Below are positions 23,019 through 32,231 of a DNA stretch of 37,190 nt, in pieces. The notes beneath the pieces are model-generated. The model had not been told where the DNA came from, made no database searches, and was given only the letters and a program-made list of their open reading frames with translations. The stretch lies in the NCBI GenBank assembly GCA_024398365.1, contig JAKSJG010000013.1:1-37190 (forward strand), read 5' to 3'. Source of the DNA: Bacteroidales bacterium. GTDB taxonomy: Bacteria; Bacteroidota; Bacteroidia; Bacteroidales; UBA932. A program made the translations under genes and the position numbers. Position 1 is the stretch's first letter; each line of letters opens with the position of its first letter.

Positions 23019-24401
23019 ATGTTCGACCTTACCAATTTTACCCCTTGGGTATTGTTCTCCGATGCCGGCATGATCCTGGCATTGCTGCTCATTGGCAAGC
23101 TCTGCAGAGCTAAAATCAAATTCATTCAGAAACTCTTCATACCGCCATCCCTTATCGCCGGTATCCTGGCCCTGGCCTTCGGCCCGAACGGTCTCGGATG
23201 GCTTCCGATCTCCAATAATCTCGGCGCTTATTCGGCAATCCTCATCGCTGTCGTGTTCGCAGCGCTCCCTCTTTCCTCACCTTCAGTTAAGTTCAGTGAA
23301 GTTGCCGGCAAGGTTGGCCCTATGTGGGCTTACTCCCAGTTCGGAATGTTCTTCCAGTGGGCAGTGCTCGGCCTCCTCGGCGTAATCCTGCTTACTCCTA
23401 TCTTCGGAGTGCATCCTGCATTCGGTATCATGTGTCCTGTGGGCTTCTACGGCGGACACGGCACTGCTGCCGCAATGGGTGCGACCTTCCAGGGAATGGG
23501 TTGGGAAGATGCCCTCAGTCTCGGTATGACCACCGCCACCGTCGGTGTGATCCTCGGTGTGATCTGCGGCGTGCTCTTCATCAAGCTCGCCACCAAGAAG
23601 CACCAGACCGCTTATGTCACCGATTTCGCCGAGCTCCCTGACGAACTCCGCAGCGGTCTTGTCCCTGAAGAGAAGCGTGATGACCTCGGAAAGGCCACCA
23701 TCTCCTCCATCTCGCTGGAGCATTATTCACTCCATCTCGGAATCGTGTTCGTATGCGCATTCGGCGGATATCTCCTCACCCAGCTGGTGAAGACCAACTT
23801 CTCAGTTGGAGGCGATCCTCTCGATATCCCTGTGTTCCTCACCGCATATCTCGTCGGCCTCCTCGGCAAGTTCCTGCTTGACAAGACAAAGGCTAGCTAT
23901 TATGTGGAGCAGAAGACCATCAGCAACATCAGCGGTACTGCAACAGACCTCCTCGTTGCCTGCGGTGTCGGCGCCATCAACCTCAAGGTCGTTACTGCCA
24001 ACGCTCTCCCTCTCGTGGTGCTTCTCATCCTCGGTATCGCAGTGACAGTGTTCCTCTGCTTCTATTTCGCACGTCACCTCTACAAGGAAGACTGGTTTGA
24101 GAAGGCTATCTTCGCATGGGGCTGGTGGACAGGTACCATGGCTATCGGTATCGCGCTTCTCCGCATCGTTGACCCTAAGAACGAATCACACGCTCTTGAC
24201 AACTATGCCCTCGCGTTCCTGCCTTGCGCTCCTGTTGAGATCATACTGATCCTTTCAGTTCCGTTTGCCGCCAAGGGCGGATGGCTGCTCTGGCTCTGCC
24301 TCGGCTATCTGGTGCTTTCACTTCTCATTCTCCTCTTTGCGAAGAAGAAGGGCTGGTGGCTGTCCGGCAAGCAGATCAAGGAATTGAATCAGGCCAAATA
24401 G
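23019..24401 (+). CDS. gltS: Sodium/glutamate symporter family (GltS-like) transporter
   Basis: A 460-residue integral membrane protein with about twelve hydrophobic segments. 'GPMWAYSQFGMFFQW', 'GFYGGHGTAAAMG' and, later, 'LVACGVGAINLKVV' correspond to the two inverted-repeat halves of the GltS family, with the glycine-rich reentrant loops that hold substrate and sodium. GltS takes up glutamate with sodium. A hydrophilic loop (about residues 195-235) separates the halves. The length is above the about 400 usual for E. coli GltS, as in many Bacteroidota homologues. The dipeptidase gene follows after 15 bases, so peptide cleavage and amino acid uptake may be linked. Confidence 0.85.
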   Translation: MFDLTNFTPWVLFSDAGMILALLLIGKLCRAKIKFIQKLFIPPSLIAGILALAFGPNGLGWLPISNNLGAYSAILIAVVFAALPLSSPSVKFSEVAGKVGPMWAYSQFGMFFQWAVLGLLGVILLTPIFGVHPAFGIMCPVGFYGGHGTAAAMGATFQGMGWEDALSLGMTTATVGVILGVICGVLFIKLATKKHQTAYVTDFAELPDELRSGLVPEEKRDDLGKATISSISLEHYSLHLGIVFVCAFGGYLLTQLVKTNFSVGGDPLDIPVFLTAYLVGLLGKFLLDKTKASYYVEQKTISNISGTATDLLVACGVGAINLKVVTANALPLVVLLILGIAVTVFLCFYFARHLYKEDWFEKAIFAWGWWTGTMAIGIALLRIVDPKNESHALDNYALAFLPCAPVEIILILSVPFAAKGGWLLWLCLGYLVLSLLILLFAKKKGWWLSGKQIKELNQAK

Positions 24402-24416
24402 ACTTAACATTCATTC

Positions 24417-25523
24417 ATGAACAGAATAATAATCAAGCTGGGCGCCGCACTGTCAATCTTTGCGGCGCTCTCCTTCTCAGTAAAGAAGGATACCGTGGAT
24501 GTTGCGGCGCATTCCGCAAAGCTCCACCAGTCCATCATCTCGATGGACACTCATACAGACACAGTGATGGAAATGTACCGCGGCAAGGACGTTTCCAAGC
24601 TTCAGGTCAACCTTGACAAGATGCGCAAGGGCGGCATGGACGCCGTATTCTTCGCAGCCTACGTGGGTCAGGGCCGCCGTGATGACAGCACGCTGCTGGC
24701 AAAGACGGAATACGCAAAGGCCATGATCTCCAATTTCAAGGATTACGCTCAGAAGCACTCCGACGAGATAGGCATCGCCTATACCGCGTCCGATGTCCGC
24801 AAGCTCAAGAAGGCCGGCAAGCTCATAGGCATAATGGCTATCGAGAACGGCTATGCGCTCGGCAAGGACATCTCCAACGTGCAGATGTTCTACGACATGG
24901 GCGTGCGCTACATCACCCTTTCGCACAATAACAACAATGACATCTGCGATGCCGCCGTCACCCAGGACAACCCCAAGAGGGGATTCAGGAAGGGTCCGGA
25001 ATGGCACGGCCTTTCGCCTTTCGGCGTGAAGGTGGTGGAGGAGATGAACAGGCTCGGCATCATCATAGACATCTCTCACACCTCGGCTGAGACTGTCCAG
25101 GACTGCCTCGAGCACAGCAAGGCTCCGATCATCGCATCCCATTCGTGCTGCGCTGCCATAAAGAACCACGCGCGCAACCTTACCGACCAGCAGATCAAGG
25201 ATATCGCAGCCGCGGGCGGACTTATCCAGGTGACCACATATCATGGCTTCATGGCTGATTCAGAGGCCAAGGCTGACATCAAGTGCTACTGTGACCATGT
25301 CGAGCACGTGCGTGACCTCGTCGGTGTGGAGCATGTCGGATTCGGTTCCGATTTCGACGGCGGCGGCGGATTCAACGGCTGCAACGATGCGAGTGAGATC
25401 CAGAACATCACCATGGAGCTCATCCGTCGCGGATGGAGCGACCGTGACATCAAGCTCTTCTGGGGAGAGAACGTTCTCCGCGTGATGGGCGAGGTCGAAA
25501 GAGTTGCAAGGAATCTCCGTTAG
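24417..25523 (+). CDS. M19-family membrane dipeptidase
   Basis: A 368-residue protein with an N-terminal hydrophobic segment (residues of about 3-22) that looks like a signal peptide or anchor. M19 zinc ligands are visible: HxD as H46 and D48 in 'SMDTHTDTV', the bridging E143 in 'IMAIENGYA', His in 'IIDISHTSAET' and 'IIASHSCC', and Asp in 'FGSDFDGGGGF'. Family members hydrolyse dipeptides with a C-terminal D- or L-residue. It is 15 bases after the GltS-like gene and is followed by a terminator, so it ends that operon. It occupies the place where rpsC would normally precede rplP. Confidence 0.92.
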   Translation: MNRIIIKLGAALSIFAALSFSVKKDTVDVAAHSAKLHQSIISMDTHTDTVMEMYRGKDVSKLQVNLDKMRKGGMDAVFFAAYVGQGRRDDSTLLAKTEYAKAMISNFKDYAQKHSDEIGIAYTASDVRKLKKAGKLIGIMAIENGYALGKDISNVQMFYDMGVRYITLSHNNNNDICDAAVTQDNPKRGFRKGPEWHGLSPFGVKVVEEMNRLGIIIDISHTSAETVQDCLEHSKAPIIASHSCCAAIKNHARNLTDQQIKDIAAAGGLIQVTTYHGFMADSEAKADIKCYCDHVEHVRDLVGVEHVGFGSDFDGGGGFNGCNDASEIQNITMELIRRGWSDRDIKLFWGENVLRVMGEVERVARNLR

Positions 25524-25591
25524 AAAAAATAATGTCGCGCGTCTGTCGAAAACTGCTGCGAATGCAAATTTTTGACTGTCGCTAACGAATT

Positions 25592-25623
25592 GAAAATAGC
25601 CACTTTGGGTGGCTATTTTTTTT
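25592..25623 (+). terminator. Terminator after the M19 dipeptidase gene
   Basis: AAAATAGCCAC (25592-25602) pairs with GTGGCTATTTT (25608-25618), loop TTTGG, followed by T's to 25623. It isolates the ribosomal operon from upstream transcription. Confidence 0.9.
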
Positions 25624-25656
25624 GTCGAAAATTGTGAAAAAAAGACAGAAATATTC

Positions 25657-25685
25657 TTGATTTTCCGATTAAATGAGTATCTTTG
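25657..25685 (+). promoter_or_regulatory. Promoter of the rplP-rplQ ribosomal cluster
   Basis: TTG (25657-25659), 18 bases, then TATCTTTG (25678-25685). A leader of about 75 bases precedes rplP. In most bacteria rplP has no promoter of its own because it follows rpsC. Confidence 0.75.
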
Positions 25686-25763
25686 CATCCCGTATCTTAT
25701 GCCTTGGAATGGGCTAAGACGCTGGAAATTAGAATTTTAGATATAATTTTAAGTAATAAAGAG

Positions 25764-26183
25764 ATGTTACAACCGAAAAAAACCAAGTTTAGAAGATGGC
25801 AGAAGGGCCGTATGAAAGGCACTGCCCAGAGAGGAAACCAATTGGCTTTTGGATCTTTTGGTATCAAGACTCTTGAGAGCTGCTGGCTCACAGGTCAGCA
25901 GATTGAGGCCGCTCGTCAGGCTGTCGTCCGTTATATGAAGCGTGAGGGTCAGATCTGGATCCGCATCTTCCCGGACAAGCCTTACACCAAGAAGCCTGCA
26001 GAAGTACGTATGGGTAAAGGTAAGGGTGATCCAGAAGGATTCGTAGCTCCTGTAACTCCGGGCCGTATGCTTATCGAAGCAGAAGGTGTTCCATTGGAGG
26101 TAGCTAAGGAAGCTCTCCGTCTCGGTGCACAGAAACTCCCTATCGCCACAAAGTTCGTGGTCAGAAGAGACTATGTTGAATAA
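25764..26183 (+). CDS. rplP: 50S ribosomal protein L16
   Basis: L16, 139 residues, binds 23S rRNA near the A-site tRNA and the peptidyl transferase region. It begins [19 protein letters not shown], which is the family start; the frame is open upstream but that part runs through the promoter and leader and is rejected. '[22 protein letters not shown]' is typical. It is the first gene of the cluster here, which is unusual: rpsC and the rest of the S10 genes are not upstream. Confidence 0.97.
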   Translation: MLQPKKTKFRRWQKGRMKGTAQRGNQLAFGSFGIKTLESCWLTGQQIEAARQAVVRYMKREGQIWIRIFPDKPYTKKPAEVRMGKGKGDPEGFVAPVTPGRMLIEAEGVPLEVAKEALRLGAQKLPIATKFVVRRDYVE

Positions 26184-26201
26184 TCCAATCAGAGAAAGAA
26201 A

Positions 26202-26396
26202 ATGAAGACAAAAGAAATCCGCGAGATGGCCGTTGCAGACCTCCGCGAGCGCATCGATACCGAGAAGCAGAATCTCAACCGCATGAAGATGAATCATGTG
26301 ATTTCTCCTCTGGAAGATACATCCAAGATCAAGAAGGCCAAGTGCGACATCGCACGTATGATGACTATTCTTGCAGAAAAAGAAAAACAGAACTAA
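26202..26396 (+). CDS. rpmC: 50S ribosomal protein L29
   Basis: L29, 64 residues, a two-helix protein at the polypeptide exit tunnel. 'MKTKEIREMAVADLRERI' and the following helical hairpin with 'DTSKIKKAKCDIARMMTIL' fit the family. It is 18 bases after rplP and in the standard order. Confidence 0.95.
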   Translation: MKTKEIREMAVADLRERIDTEKQNLNRMKMNHVISPLEDTSKIKKAKCDIARMMTILAEKEKQN

Positions 26397-26410
26397 AATA
26401 GATAAGTCCT

Positions 26411-26665
26411 ATGGAAAGAAATCTTCGTAAAGAAAGAATAGGAATCGTGGTAAGCAGCAAAATGGATAAGTCTATCGTAGTTGCTGTCAAGACCAAGGAG
26501 ATGCATCCTATATACGGTAAGTTCGTAAACAAAACAACCAAGTTTGTCGCTCAGGATGACAAGAACGAGTGCAGCGAAGGTGATACTGTTCGCATCATGG
26601 AAACCCGTCCTCTCAGCAAGACAAAGCGTTGGAGATTAGTAGAAATCGTAGAAAAAGTTAAGTAA
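26411..26665 (+). CDS. rpsQ: 30S ribosomal protein S17
   Basis: S17, 84 residues, an OB-fold primary binder of 16S rRNA. '[19 protein letters not shown]', '[14 protein letters not shown]' and '[20 protein letters not shown]' are characteristic. It is 14 bases after rpmC and two bases before rplN. Confidence 0.97.
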   Translation: MERNLRKERIGIVVSSKMDKSIVVAVKTKEMHPIYGKFVNKTTKFVAQDDKNECSEGDTVRIMETRPLSKTKRWRLVEIVEKVK

Positions 26666-26667
26666 CA

Positions 26668-27033
26668 ATGATACAGCAGGAATCACGTTTAATGGTAGCA
26701 GACAACAGCGGTGCAAAGGAAGTCCTCTGCATCCGTGTCCTCGGTGGTACACGCCGTCGCTACGCAAGTGTAGGTGACAAGATTGTAGTTGCCGTAAAGA
26801 GCGCTATCCCTGGTGGCAACACCAAGAAGGGCGCAGTTTCAAACGCAGTTGTAGTCCGTACAAAGAAGGAAATCCGTCGCGCTGATGGTTCATACATCCG
26901 CTTCGACGACAATGCTTGCGTATTGTTGAGCAAGACAGACGAATTAGTCGGAACACGTATCTTTGGCCCTGTTGCCAGAGAGCTTCGCGATAATTATATG
27001 AAGATTGTCTCACTGGCCCCTGAGGTTCTTTAA
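26668..27033 (+). CDS. rplN: 50S ribosomal protein L14
   Basis: L14, 121 residues, at the subunit interface beside L19. '[18 protein letters not shown]' and '[18 protein letters not shown]' are the conserved ends. It starts two bases after rpsQ. Confidence 0.98.
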   Translation: MIQQESRLMVADNSGAKEVLCIRVLGGTRRRYASVGDKIVVAVKSAIPGGNTKKGAVSNAVVVRTKKEIRRADGSYIRFDDNACVLLSKTDELVGTRIFGPVARELRDNYMKIVSLAPEVL

Positions 27034-27051
27034 TCAATAAGGAGTAGAATT

Positions 27052-27372
27052 ATGACAAAGTTACACATTAAGAAAGGCGATATGGTCTATGTAAACGCAG
27101 GTAACGACAAGGGTAAGACCGGTCGTGTACTTTCAGTGGATACAGAGAAGAATCGCGCTATTGTTGAGGGAGTCAACATGGTCAGCAAGCACACCAAACC
27201 AAACTCCAAGAATCCGCAGGGCGGTATTGTAAAACAGGAAGCTGGCGTTCACATCTCAAATCTTCAGGTAGTTGACCCTGTTAAGGGCGGTGCCACAAAG
27301 ATCGGCCGTCGTCTCAACGGCGAAGGCAAGCTCGTTCGTTACGCTAAAAAATCAGGTGAGGAGATCAAATAA
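27052..27372 (+). CDS. rplX: 50S ribosomal protein L24
   Basis: L24, 106 residues, an assembly-initiator protein of the large subunit. The KOW motif is clear in '[20 protein letters not shown]', followed by '[14 protein letters not shown]'. A ribosome binding site (AAGGAG) lies before the ATG. The stop overlaps the rplE start by one base. Confidence 0.96.
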   Translation: MTKLHIKKGDMVYVNAGNDKGKTGRVLSVDTEKNRAIVEGVNMVSKHTKPNSKNPQGGIVKQEAGVHISNLQVVDPVKGGATKIGRRLNGEGKLVRYAKKSGEEIK

Positions 27373-27983
27373 TGGCAAAGGAAAAGAAAGTTGAGGCTCC
27401 ACAGGGCCCTACAATGGAACAGATCAATTACGTTCCAGCTCTCCAGAAGAAATACAAGGAAGAAATCATTGACAAGATGATGAAGGAATTCGGTTACACT
27501 ACAGTAATGCAGTGCCCGAAGCTCCAGAAGATCACTATCAATGAAGGTATCGGTGCTGCCACAGCAGACAAGAAGCTCGTTGAGGTTGCTCAGCAGGAGC
27601 TTACAGCCATCACCGGTCAGAAGGCTATCCAGACAGTTTCCAAGAAGGATATCTCCAACTTCAAACTCCGTAAGGGTATGCCTATCGGTGCAAAGGTTAC
27701 TCTCCGTGGCGTTAAGATGTACGAATTCCTCGAAAGACTCGTTGCTATCTCTCTCCCTCGAATCAGAGACTTCAAGGGTATCGCTGAGAACTTCGACGGC
27801 CGTGGTAACTATACTCTCGGCGTGAAGGAGCAGATCATCTTCCCTGAAATTGATATCGACAAGATCACCAAGGTTATGGGTATGGAGATCACCTTCACAA
27901 CAACAGCACAGACCGACAAGGAAGCTTACGCACTCCTCCGCGAATTCGGTTTACCATTCAAGAACATTAAGCACAATAACTAA
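27372..27983 (+). CDS. rplE: 50S ribosomal protein L5
   Basis: L5, 203 residues, binds 5S rRNA and contacts the P-site tRNA. '[22 protein letters not shown]', '[21 protein letters not shown]' and the end 'REFGLPFKN' are conserved. The protein is about 20 residues longer than usual because of an N-terminal Lys/Glu/Pro lead ([17 protein letters not shown]). The start overlaps the rplX stop (TAATG), which supports this longer form, although the internal ATG at residue 15 could also serve. Confidence 0.96.
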   Translation: MAKEKKVEAPQGPTMEQINYVPALQKKYKEEIIDKMMKEFGYTTVMQCPKLQKITINEGIGAATADKKLVEVAQQELTAITGQKAIQTVSKKDISNFKLRKGMPIGAKVTLRGVKMYEFLERLVAISLPRIRDFKGIAENFDGRGNYTLGVKEQIIFPEIDIDKITKVMGMEITFTTTAQTDKEAYALLREFGLPFKNIKHNN

Positions 27984-27988
27984 GAGAT

Positions 27989-28258
27989 ATGGCAAAGGAA
28001 TCAATGAAAGCTCGCGAAGTTAAACGCGCAGCATTGTGTGCCAAGTATGCTGAAAAGCGCAAAGCTCTGAAAGAAGCCGGTGACTGGGCTGCCCTCGACA
28101 AGCTCCCTAAGAATTCGGCTCCTTGCCGTCAGCACAACCGCTGTTCAATCACCGGTCGTCCAAAGGGCTATATGCGTGCCTTCGGTATCAGTCGTATTCA
28201 GTTCCGTGAGATGGCTTCAAAGGGCCTCATCCCGGGAGTGAAGAAGGCAAGCTGGTAA
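27989..28258 (+). CDS. rpsN: 30S ribosomal protein S14
   Basis: S14, 89 residues, in the head of the small subunit. This is the long form without the CxxC...CxxC zinc motif; '[31 protein letters not shown]' and the end 'KKASW' are typical. It follows rplE by five bases. The 84-base gap after it is the largest inside the cluster. Confidence 0.97.
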   Translation: MAKESMKAREVKRAALCAKYAEKRKALKEAGDWAALDKLPKNSAPCRQHNRCSITGRPKGYMRAFGISRIQFREMASKGLIPGVKKASW

Positions 28259-28342
28259 TACGATAACACCTATATTATATAATTATTAACATTTGGATAT
28301 CGGGCGCCTCCGGGCGTCGAATCTACAAAAACCAAAATCAAA
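28259..28342 (+). other. 84-base gap between rpsN and rpsH with a small GC hairpin
   Basis: An AT-rich stretch (28265-28290) is followed by GGGCGCC-TCC-GGGCGTC (about 28302-28318), which can fold into a short imperfect stem. It may be an internal promoter or a regulatory leader for rpsH. No exact TAnnTTTG element is present. Confidence 0.35.
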
Positions 28343-28738
28343 ATGACTGATCCAATTGCAGATTACCTTACGAGAGTTCGTAATGCTTATCTCGCCGGTC
28401 ACAAGACCGTGGAAATCCCTTCTTCAAAGATGAAGGCTGAGATCACAAGAATTCTCCATGAAAAGGGTTACATCCTCGCTTACAAGGTAGTGGAAGGTAC
28501 CCCTTGCAACACAATCAAGATTGCTCTCAAGTATCACCCTGAGACAAAGAAGGCTGCCATCAAGAAGATCGAGCGCGTCAGCAGACCAGGTCTTCGCCAG
28601 TACACAAGCGTTGAAGATATGCCACGCGTACTCAACGGACTCGGCATCGCCATCCTTTCAACCTCAAAGGGTATCATCACTGACAAGGAAGCCAAGACTC
28701 TCAATGTCGGCGGTGAGGTACTTTGCTATGTTTACTAA
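28343..28738 (+). CDS. rpsH: 30S ribosomal protein S8
   Basis: S8, 131 residues, binds the central domain of 16S rRNA early in assembly. '[20 protein letters not shown]', '[33 protein letters not shown]' and the end 'GGEVLCYVY' are conserved. In other bacteria S8 represses this operon by binding mRNA; no such site was identified here beyond the hairpin in the preceding gap. Confidence 0.97.
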   Translation: MTDPIADYLTRVRNAYLAGHKTVEIPSSKMKAEITRILHEKGYILAYKVVEGTPCNTIKIALKYHPETKKAAIKKIERVSRPGLRQYTSVEDMPRVLNGLGIAILSTSKGIITDKEAKTLNVGGEVLCYVY

Positions 28739-28765
28739 TCGTCAATAATTTAAATTTTACAAATA

Positions 28766-29326
28766 ATGTCACGAATCGGAAAATTACCTGTACACCTGCC
28801 AGCTGGCGTGACTGTCTCTGTTGACAACGCCAACGTGGTAAAGGTTAAAGGCCCTCTCGGAGAGTTGACCCAGAAGGTTGACCCGGATATCAAGGTGTCC
28901 GTAGAGGGAACAACAGTAACTGTAACCCGCCCTACAGATCTTCCACGCCACCGTTCAATGCACGGTCTCTACCGCGCACTGATCAACAATATGGTTGTCG
29001 GAGTATCTGAAGGCTTCACTATCAAGCAGGAACTCATCGGTGTAGGTTTCCGCTGCGAAGTTAACGGACAGATCGTAACTCTCGCCCTCGGTTACTCACA
29101 CGATATTCAGTTCGAGCTTCCTAAGGAAGTCAAGGCTGAGGCTGAACCTGTAAAGAAGGGACAGAACCCTGTATTGGTTCTCAAGAGCTATGACAAACAG
29201 CTTCTTGGAACAGTTGCGGCTAAGATCCGCTCAATGCGCAAGCCTGAACCTTACAAGGGCAAGGGTATCAAGTTTGTCGGTGAACAACTTCGTCGTAAAG
29301 CCGGTAAGTCGGCCAGCGCTAAATAA
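28766..29326 (+). CDS. rplF: 50S ribosomal protein L6
   Basis: L6, 186 residues, near the GTPase-associated region of the large subunit. It has two tandem homologous domains: the first with '[17 protein letters not shown]' and '[20 protein letters not shown]', the second ending '[26 protein letters not shown]'. Spacing to rpsH is 27 bases. Confidence 0.97.
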   Translation: MSRIGKLPVHLPAGVTVSVDNANVVKVKGPLGELTQKVDPDIKVSVEGTTVTVTRPTDLPRHRSMHGLYRALINNMVVGVSEGFTIKQELIGVGFRCEVNGQIVTLALGYSHDIQFELPKEVKAEAEPVKKGQNPVLVLKSYDKQLLGTVAAKIRSMRKPEPYKGKGIKFVGEQLRRKAGKSASAK

Positions 29327-29340
29327 TAGGAGATAAAGTT

Positions 29341-29703
29341 ATGGCATTGACAAAATCAGAAAGAAGACAGAGAGTCCACTACCGTATACGCAAGGTTGTA
29401 AACGGAACACCGGAAAGACCAAGAATGGTAGTGTTCAGAAGCAACAAGCAGATCTATGTTCAGGTCGTTGATGATACAAAGGGAATCACCCTCGTATCCG
29501 CTTCATCCAATGATAAGGTGCTCGCAGAGCAGTGCAAGGGCAAGAACGGCTGTGAGGCTGCTGCCATTGTAGGCAAGGCTGTCGCTGAGCGCGCTATTGA
29601 AAAGGGCATAACCACCATCTCTTTTGACCGTGGCGGTTATCTCTATCACGGAAGAGTTAAAAGTTTGGCTGACGCCGCTCGCGAGGGTGGCCTTAAATTC
29701 TAA
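29341..29703 (+). CDS. rplR: 50S ribosomal protein L18
   Basis: L18, 120 residues, binds 5S rRNA with L5. '[34 protein letters not shown]' (two overlapping family motifs) and '[27 protein letters not shown]' are typical. A GGAG site lies before the ATG. Confidence 0.97.
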   Translation: MALTKSERRQRVHYRIRKVVNGTPERPRMVVFRSNKQIYVQVVDDTKGITLVSASSNDKVLAEQCKGKNGCEAAAIVGKAVAERAIEKGITTISFDRGGYLYHGRVKSLADAAREGGLKF

Positions 29704-29708
29704 GAGCT

Positions 29709-30224
29709 ATGGCAGATATTAAGAAGAATGTTAAGACAACCGATCTCGAGCTTAAGGACAGATTGGTAGCCGTCCAGAGAGTAACCAAGGTTACAAAGGG
29801 TGGCCGTCACTTCTCATTTGCGGCAATCGTAGTTGTAGGTGACGAGAAGGGTGTTGTTGGCTATGGCCTTGGAAAGGCAAACGAAGTCACAACAGCTATT
29901 TCAAAGGGAATCGAGGATGCCAAGAAGAACCTCGTGAAGATTCCTCTCAACAAGACCACTATTCCTCACGAGCAGGAAGCCAAGTTCGGCGGTGCCCGCG
30001 TATTCATGAAGCCAGCAGCTCCTGGTACCGGTGTAAAGGCCGGTGGTGCTATGCGTGCAGTGTTCGAGTCAGTAGGTATTTCAGATATCCTCGCCAAGTC
30101 AAAGGGTTCATCCAACCCTCACAACCTCGTGAAGGCTACAGTTGCCGCTCTCAACGAGATGCGCGACGCTTACACTGTTGCCGGTCTCCGCGGTATTCCT
30201 ATGAGCAAGGTATTTAACGGTTAA
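29709..30224 (+). CDS. rpsE: 30S ribosomal protein S5
   Basis: S5, 171 residues, at the mRNA entry and decoding region. '[20 protein letters not shown]' starts the dsRNA-binding-like domain, and '[20 protein letters not shown]' and '[14 protein letters not shown]' the second. It follows rplR by five bases. Confidence 0.97.
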   Translation: MADIKKNVKTTDLELKDRLVAVQRVTKVTKGGRHFSFAAIVVVGDEKGVVGYGLGKANEVTTAISKGIEDAKKNLVKIPLNKTTIPHEQEAKFGGARVFMKPAAPGTGVKAGGAMRAVFESVGISDILAKSKGSSNPHNLVKATVAALNEMRDAYTVAGLRGIPMSKVFNG

Positions 30225-30238
30225 GGAGGATTTGAACT

Positions 30239-30421
30239 ATGGCAAAAGTAAAAGTTACTCAGATCAAGAGCCGCAGCGGCGCAACTGACCGTCAGATCGC
30301 AAACCTGATTTCCCTCGGACTTCACAGGATGCATCAGACTGTAGAAGTTGAATTGACTCCGGTTTCAAAAGGTATGATTGAAAAAGTTCTTCACCTTGTA
30401 AAGGTTGAGGAAGTAAAGTAA
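30239..30421 (+). CDS. rpmD: 50S ribosomal protein L30
   Basis: L30, 60 residues. 'VTQIKSRSGATDRQIANLISLGLHRMHQTVEV' is the family core. A strong AAGGAGG (30223-30229) precedes the ATG, unusual for Bacteroidota, where Shine-Dalgarno sites are often weak. Confidence 0.95.
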   Translation: MAKVKVTQIKSRSGATDRQIANLISLGLHRMHQTVEVELTPVSKGMIEKVLHLVKVEEVK

Positions 30422-30431
30422 TGGAGGAGAA

Positions 30432-30884
30432 ATGACTATGAAACTGAATAATCTCAAACCTGCAGAAGGTTCAACAAACAGTGAGAAGCGCATCGGCCGC
30501 GGTCCTGGTTCAGGTCACGGCAAGACCGCTACCCGTGGTAGCAACGGTGCAAAGGCTCGTTCAGGCTACTCAAAGAAGCTCGGCTTCGAAGGTGGTCAGA
30601 TGCCTATCCAGCGCCGTCTCCCTAAGTTTGGTTTCAAGAATCCGACCCGTGTTGAATATAAAGCTGTAAATCTTTCATCTCTGCAGAAGATCAGCGAGAA
30701 GTTCAATGTAACTGCTATTGATCAGGATGCAATCATCCGCGCAGGACTCGCATCCAAGAACGATCTCATCAAGATCCTTGCAAACGGTGAACTTACAGCC
30801 AAGCTCGACGTGACAGCCAACGCATTCTCTGCAACAGCTGTCAAGAAGATTGAAGCTCTGGGCGGTACTGTAACCAAAAACTAG
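30432..30884 (+). CDS. rplO: 50S ribosomal protein L15
   Basis: L15, 150 residues. 'LNNLKPAEGS' then 'KRIGRGPGSGHGKTATRGSNGAKARSG' (the Gly/Arg-rich tail that enters the rRNA) and 'GGQMPIQRRLPKFGF' are diagnostic. Two ATGs are possible, at 30432 and 30438; GGAGG at 30423-30427 is 4 or 10 bases away, and homologues often start at the second. The stop is eight bases before secY. Confidence 0.96.
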   Translation: MTMKLNNLKPAEGSTNSEKRIGRGPGSGHGKTATRGSNGAKARSGYSKKLGFEGGQMPIQRRLPKFGFKNPTRVEYKAVNLSSLQKISEKFNVTAIDQDAIIRAGLASKNDLIKILANGELTAKLDVTANAFSATAVKKIEALGGTVTKN

Positions 30885-30892
30885 AACCTTTT

Positions 30893-32215
30893 ATGAAACG
30901 TTTTTTCGAAACAATATCTAATATCTTCAAGATTGAGGAACTTCGCAAGAGGATTCTCTATACTCTGCTTCTCGTAGTAGTTTACCGTCTCGGTTGCTAT
31001 GTTGTGATCCCGGGTATCGACGCTTCCCAGCTCACCGCTCTGCAGTCAAAGTCTGCTGACGGTATCCTCGGCCTTCTTGATATGTTCTCCGGCGGTGCAT
31101 TCGGCCACGCTTCAATCTTTGCATTGGGTGTTATGCCGTACATCTCCGCATCCATCGTGATTCAGCTTCTCGGTGTGATGTTCCCGTTCTTCCAGCGCCT
31201 CCAGCGCGAAGGTGAAAGCGGTAGGAGAAAGATGAATCAGTACACACGTTACCTCACGATACTGATCCTTGCAATCCAGGGCCCTGCCTACATGGCAAGC
31301 CTTCGCACCACTCTCCCTGCAGAGGCATTCGTCCTCAGCGGTGCGTGGTACGGTATCTTTGCAACACTGGTTCTCATCGGTGGTACTATGTTCGTAATGT
31401 GGTTAGGTGAAAGAATTACAGACCGCGGCATTGGTAATGGTATTTCCCTGATCATTATGGTTGGTATTATTGCACGTCTCCCGATGGCTCTCCGCATCGA
31501 GCTGACCCAGAGATTCTCGCAGACTTCAGGCGGTGGCGTTCTCATGCTCATCGTTGAACTCCTGATTCTCTTCTTCGTCTTCGTTGCGACTATCGCCCTC
31601 GTTCAGGCAGTTCGCAAGGTACCTGTACAGTATGCCAAGCGCATCGTCGGCAACAAGCAGTACGGTGGCGTCCGTCAGTACATCCCTCTCAAGGTGAATG
31701 CTGCCGGCGTTATGCCTATCATCTTTGCTCAGGCACTGATGATCGTCCCTGTGATGTTCTCCGGCTTCAATGCTACCAAGGGCTTGGCAGCAGTTTTCAG
31801 CAACACGACCGGTTTCTGGTATAACTTCGTTTTCGCAATCCTGGTTGTTGTGTTCACGTATTTCTACACCGCTATAACCGTGAACCCTACAAACATGGCT
31901 GAGGAAATGAAGAAGAACGGCGGTTTCATCCCGGGTTGCAAACCGGGCAAGAAGACAGCCGATTATATCGATGCCATAATGTCACGCATTACGCTTCCAG
32001 GGTCAATATTCCTGGCCATAGTTGCGATTTTGCCGGCATTTGCAAGGTTGCTCGGAGTTAACAACCAGTTTGCAAGCTTCTACGGAGGTACATCATTGCT
32101 GATCCTCGTAGGTGTTATCCTGGATACTCTGCAGCACATTGAGAGTCACTTGCTTATGCGTCACTACGACGGTTTGATGAAGACAGGTCGTCTTTCAGGC
32201 CGTTCGGGTATGTAA
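30893..32215 (+). CDS. secY: Protein translocase subunit SecY
   Basis: A 440-residue, ten-helix membrane protein that forms the channel for protein export and membrane insertion. 'MPYISASIVIQLLGVMFP' and 'GERITDRGIGNGISLII' are signature motifs; 'KKNGGFIPGCKPGKKTADYID' is the conserved cytoplasmic loop. Length is normal. It lies between rplO and map, the standard place. Confidence 0.98.
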   Translation: MKRFFETISNIFKIEELRKRILYTLLLVVVYRLGCYVVIPGIDASQLTALQSKSADGILGLLDMFSGGAFGHASIFALGVMPYISASIVIQLLGVMFPFFQRLQREGESGRRKMNQYTRYLTILILAIQGPAYMASLRTTLPAEAFVLSGAWYGIFATLVLIGGTMFVMWLGERITDRGIGNGISLIIMVGIIARLPMALRIELTQRFSQTSGGGVLMLIVELLILFFVFVATIALVQAVRKVPVQYAKRIVGNKQYGGVRQYIPLKVNAAGVMPIIFAQALMIVPVMFSGFNATKGLAAVFSNTTGFWYNFVFAILVVVFTYFYTAITVNPTNMAEEMKKNGGFIPGCKPGKKTADYIDAIMSRITLPGSIFLAIVAILPAFARLLGVNNQFASFYGGTSLLILVGVILDTLQHIESHLLMRHYDGLMKTGRLSGRSGM

Positions 32216-32231
32216 AAGATAAATACAAAAG

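Noticed and set aside
25683..25763. N-terminal extension of L16
   Set aside because: It covers the -7 box end and leader; all L16 proteins start at the MLQPK position.
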